Shown: in pieces, positions 5,811-7,574 of the stretch | Layout: every line of letters begins with the position of its first letter | Numbering within the stretch: the first letter of the stretch is position 1 | Assembly (NCBI GenBank): GCA_030606845.1 | Contig: JAUWFP010000094.1 | Location: forward strand, 1-7,574 | Direction: 5' to 3' | Length of the DNA: 7,574 nt | Source: Anaerolineales bacterium | GTDB lineage: Bacteria; Chloroflexota; Anaerolineae; Anaerolineales; E44-bin32 | Position numbers and translations under genes: made by a program | The notes under the pieces: model-generated | What the model was told of the DNA's origin: nothing | Seen by the model: the letters and a program-made list of their open reading frames with translations, nothing else | The model's database searches: none

Positions 5811-6734
5811 ATGGAATCAAATGGAGCCCCTGATGGTCACCGCTCTGGCTTCGTCGCCCTTGCCGGTCGCCCTAATGTAGGAAAATCCACGCTTATAAAC
5901 CGGCTCCTTGGGCAGCGAATCGCGGCGGTGTCTCCGAAGCCGCAGACGACCCGCCAGCGTCAACTTGGAATCCTCACGCTTCCGGATGCGCAGCTGATTT
6001 TCGTCGACACACCGGGGATTCATGAACCACTGCATAAATTGGGCGAGAAGATGAATGAGGAAGCCCTTTCTTCTCTGCAGGATGCGGACGTTGTATTGGC
6101 GCTCTTCGACCTCACCCGACCCCCCAATGAAGAAGACATGCAGGTCGCGACGCAGATCAGAGAGGTCCAAGGACAGATACCAACCATCATCGCCCTCACA
6201 AAAGCAGATCGCGTGCCCGATGACCGCATGTCAGACCGGCGCGCAGCGTTTCGAACCCTGCTCCCTGAAGCTGACTTCCTGGAGATCTCCTCCACTCGAG
6301 GCGATAACCTGGACGAATTAGTCGAACGCATCAAAGCTGAATTACCCGAGGGCCCTCGCCTCTTTCCACCTGAAATGATAACGGATGCGTACGAGCGCGA
6401 CATCGCCGCCGATATGATCCGTGCTGCTGCTTTGAAAAATCTACGCGACGAAGTTCCGCACAGCCTTGCTATTCGAATCGATGAATTCGAAGAGCGGAAT
6501 GAACATGGGGCCTATATCGAAGCTACAATATTTGTTGAACGCGATTCCCAGAAAGGGATCGTCATCGGTAAAGGTGGCACGATGCTGAAGACGATCGGAA
6601 CGTTTGCCCGAAAGGAAATCGAAGCCGCAACAGACCGCAAAATCTACTTAAAATTACGCGTCAAAGTCTTGCCTGGATGGCGTAATGACGAAAACAAGCT
6701 TAAGAGTTTCGGCTTTGGGGGCTCTGGTCACTAA
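5811..6734 (+). CDS. era: GTPase Era
   Basis: Era is a GTP-binding protein that binds the 3' end of 16S rRNA and promotes 30S subunit maturation. The 307-residue protein has the usual length and both domains. The GTPase domain shows G1 GRPNVGKS (19-26), the Thr-rich switch I region (QTTRQR, 45-50), G3 DTPG (66-69), G4 TKAD (130-133, the TKxD variant of NKxD) and G5 ISS (159-161). The C-terminal KH domain has the GIVIGKGGTMLKTIG loop (249-263), followed by the family's RKEIE and YLKLRVKV segments. The start at 5811 leaves a normal short N-terminus before the first strand. It lacks a ribosome site but sits just behind a promoter-like sequence. Era is often in a cluster with rnc, ybeY or recO. 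Here it is followed by a DNA methyltransferase gene after 30 nt, so the two are probably co-transcribed. Confidence 0.97.
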   Translation: MESNGAPDGHRSGFVALAGRPNVGKSTLINRLLGQRIAAVSPKPQTTRQRQLGILTLPDAQLIFVDTPGIHEPLHKLGEKMNEEALSSLQDADVVLALFDLTRPPNEEDMQVATQIREVQGQIPTIIALTKADRVPDDRMSDRRAAFRTLLPEADFLEISSTRGDNLDELVERIKAELPEGPRLFPPEMITDAYERDIAADMIRAAALKNLRDEVPHSLAIRIDEFEERNEHGAYIEATIFVERDSQKGIVIGKGGTMLKTIGTFARKEIEAATDRKIYLKLRVKVLPGWRNDENKLKSFGFGGSGH

Positions 6735-6753
6735 GAGCGCTGATGCATTCGCT

Positions 6754-6758
6754 GAGGG
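6754..6758 (+). promoter_or_regulatory. Ribosome binding site for the TTG-started methyltransferase
   Basis: GAGGG lies 6 nt before the TTG at 6765. It is the best ribosome site in the era-methyltransferase gap and supports the non-ATG start. Confidence 0.6.
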
Positions 6759-6764
6759 ATAACC

Positions 6765-7574
6765 TTGAGCAGGAATAAATCGAAGGGTACAAAAACAAGC
6801 TCTTTCGGGGCGCCAGGGCGCATCAGTCACGACGCCTCACCGTTCTACAGCAGCCGTCTTTATCAAGGACAGCAGCGGGAAAACCCTTCCCCCCACCCTG
6901 ATGTCCCTATCCCTGAAGAAAGCCTTAATTGTTTCCACCTGAAATCATCGAGCGACATGTCCGAACTCCCAGATTACAGTGTCCACCTCATGGTGACCTC
7001 GCCACCCTACAACGTCCGAAAAGAGTACGACGAGGACCTCACCCTTGAGGAATACCTCGATCTACTGCAGGTTGTCTTCAAAGAGACCTACCGGGTGCTG
7101 GTAACCGGCGGGCGAGCCTGTATTAATATCGCCAATCTGGGTCGGAAGCCTTACCTGCCACTACATGCTCTCATCATTCAAACCATGCTCGAAATCGGCT
7201 TCTTGATGAGGGGGGAAATCATCTGGGACAAAGCCGCGAGCGCCTCCCCCTCCACGGCATGGGGATCCTGGCAGTCAGCATCAAATCCTGTTTTGCGCGA
7301 TGTCCATGAGTACATTCTCGTCTTCTCAAAGGAGTCTTTCTCACGCAAACCTGAAGTCAAAGAAGATACGATCGGGCGCGAATCTTTCCTCGAGTGGACG
7401 AAGAGCATCTGGACTTTCCCCGCCGTTTCTGCGAAGCGGATCGGACATCCGGCTCCATTTCCTGAGGAGCTTCCCAGACGCCTGATTGACCTTTACACCT
7501 TTAAGAACGACGTGGTCCTCGATCCTTTCTGTGGATCTGGAACCACCTGTCTGGCAGCATTTCGACTCGGAAGG
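6765..7574 (+). CDS. Site-specific DNA methyltransferase (beta-class, probably N4-cytosine), 3'-truncated
   Basis: The frame is open from TTG 6765 (GAGGG 6 nt upstream) to the right edge; 270 codons are present. Catalytic motif IV, TSPPY (residues 78-82), comes first and the AdoMet-binding motif I, DPFCGSGTT (253-261), comes near the end. This order defines beta-class amino-methyltransferases. SPPY rather than DPPY favours N4-cytosine over N6-adenine methylation. Between them lie RVLVTGGRACINIANLGRK and the GSWQSASNPVLRDVHEYILVFSK segment, which I recall as typical of a widespread family of solitary or type II methyltransferases. The upstream HDASPFYSSRLY segment (residues about 29-40) also looks family-typical and supports the early TTG start over the later ATGs at 6957 or 6990. 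No restriction endonuclease gene is visible, though one could lie to the right. Recognition site unknown. Confidence 0.9.
   Translation, partial: MSRNKSKGTKTSSFGAPGRISHDASPFYSSRLYQGQQRENPSPHPDVPIPEESLNCFHLKSSSDMSELPDYSVHLMVTSPPYNVRKEYDEDLTLEEYLDLLQVVFKETYRVLVTGGRACINIANLGRKPYLPLHALIIQTMLEIGFLMRGEIIWDKAASASPSTAWGSWQSASNPVLRDVHEYILVFSKESFSRKPEVKEDTIGRESFLEWTKSIWTFPAVSAKRIGHPAPFPEELPRRLIDLYTFKNDVVLDPFCGSGTTCLAAFRLGR

Noticed and set aside
6020..6403. A 127-codon minus-strand frame rich in Ser and Arg
   Set aside because: It is antisense to the conserved GTPase domain of era, and its composition is typical of a shadow frame.

Overview
The window looks like chromosomal DNA of a bacterium of moderate G+C content, most likely a Chloroflexota (Anaerolineae-like) lineage. 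This is an inference from protein style: LysM repeats with paired cysteines, a histidine kinase with a degenerate H-box, an LCP lipoprotein with a Pro/Thr-rich linker, and a DUF47 protein. No rRNA or other marker gene is present to prove it.

Layout: (1) bases 2-1888, plus strand, hold the C-terminal part of a membrane-anchored GAF/histidine-kinase protein. Its reading frame runs off the left edge and it is followed after 5 nt by a small exported protein with two LysM domains (1894-2394). (2) 2535-3635 is a LytR-CpsA-Psr lipoprotein. (3) 3713-4706 holds a short leader ORF overlapping the start of a XerC/D-like protein whose catalytic residues are mostly replaced. (4) 4796-5416, minus strand, is a DUF47/PhoU-like protein, convergent with the Xer-like gene and ending at a strong intrinsic terminator. 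(5) 5417-5810 is a 394-bp divergent regulatory region with several promoter-like elements and an inverted repeat. (6) 5811-6734 is era, followed after 30 nt by a DNA methyltransferase that starts with TTG at 6765 and runs off the right edge.

The genes do not form one pathway. The kinase/LysM pair and the LCP protein belong to the envelope. Era acts in ribosome assembly, and the methyltransferase appears co-transcribed with it. The points most worth a second look are the Xer-like protein with an apparently dead active site and its overlapping leader ORF, the histidine kinase lacking the phospho-acceptor histidine, three plus-strand starts that sit directly behind promoter-like sequences (possible leaderless mRNAs), and an excess of the palindrome CGATCG. 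I see no CRISPR array, insertion sequence, tRNA or rRNA gene, and no clear defence island.
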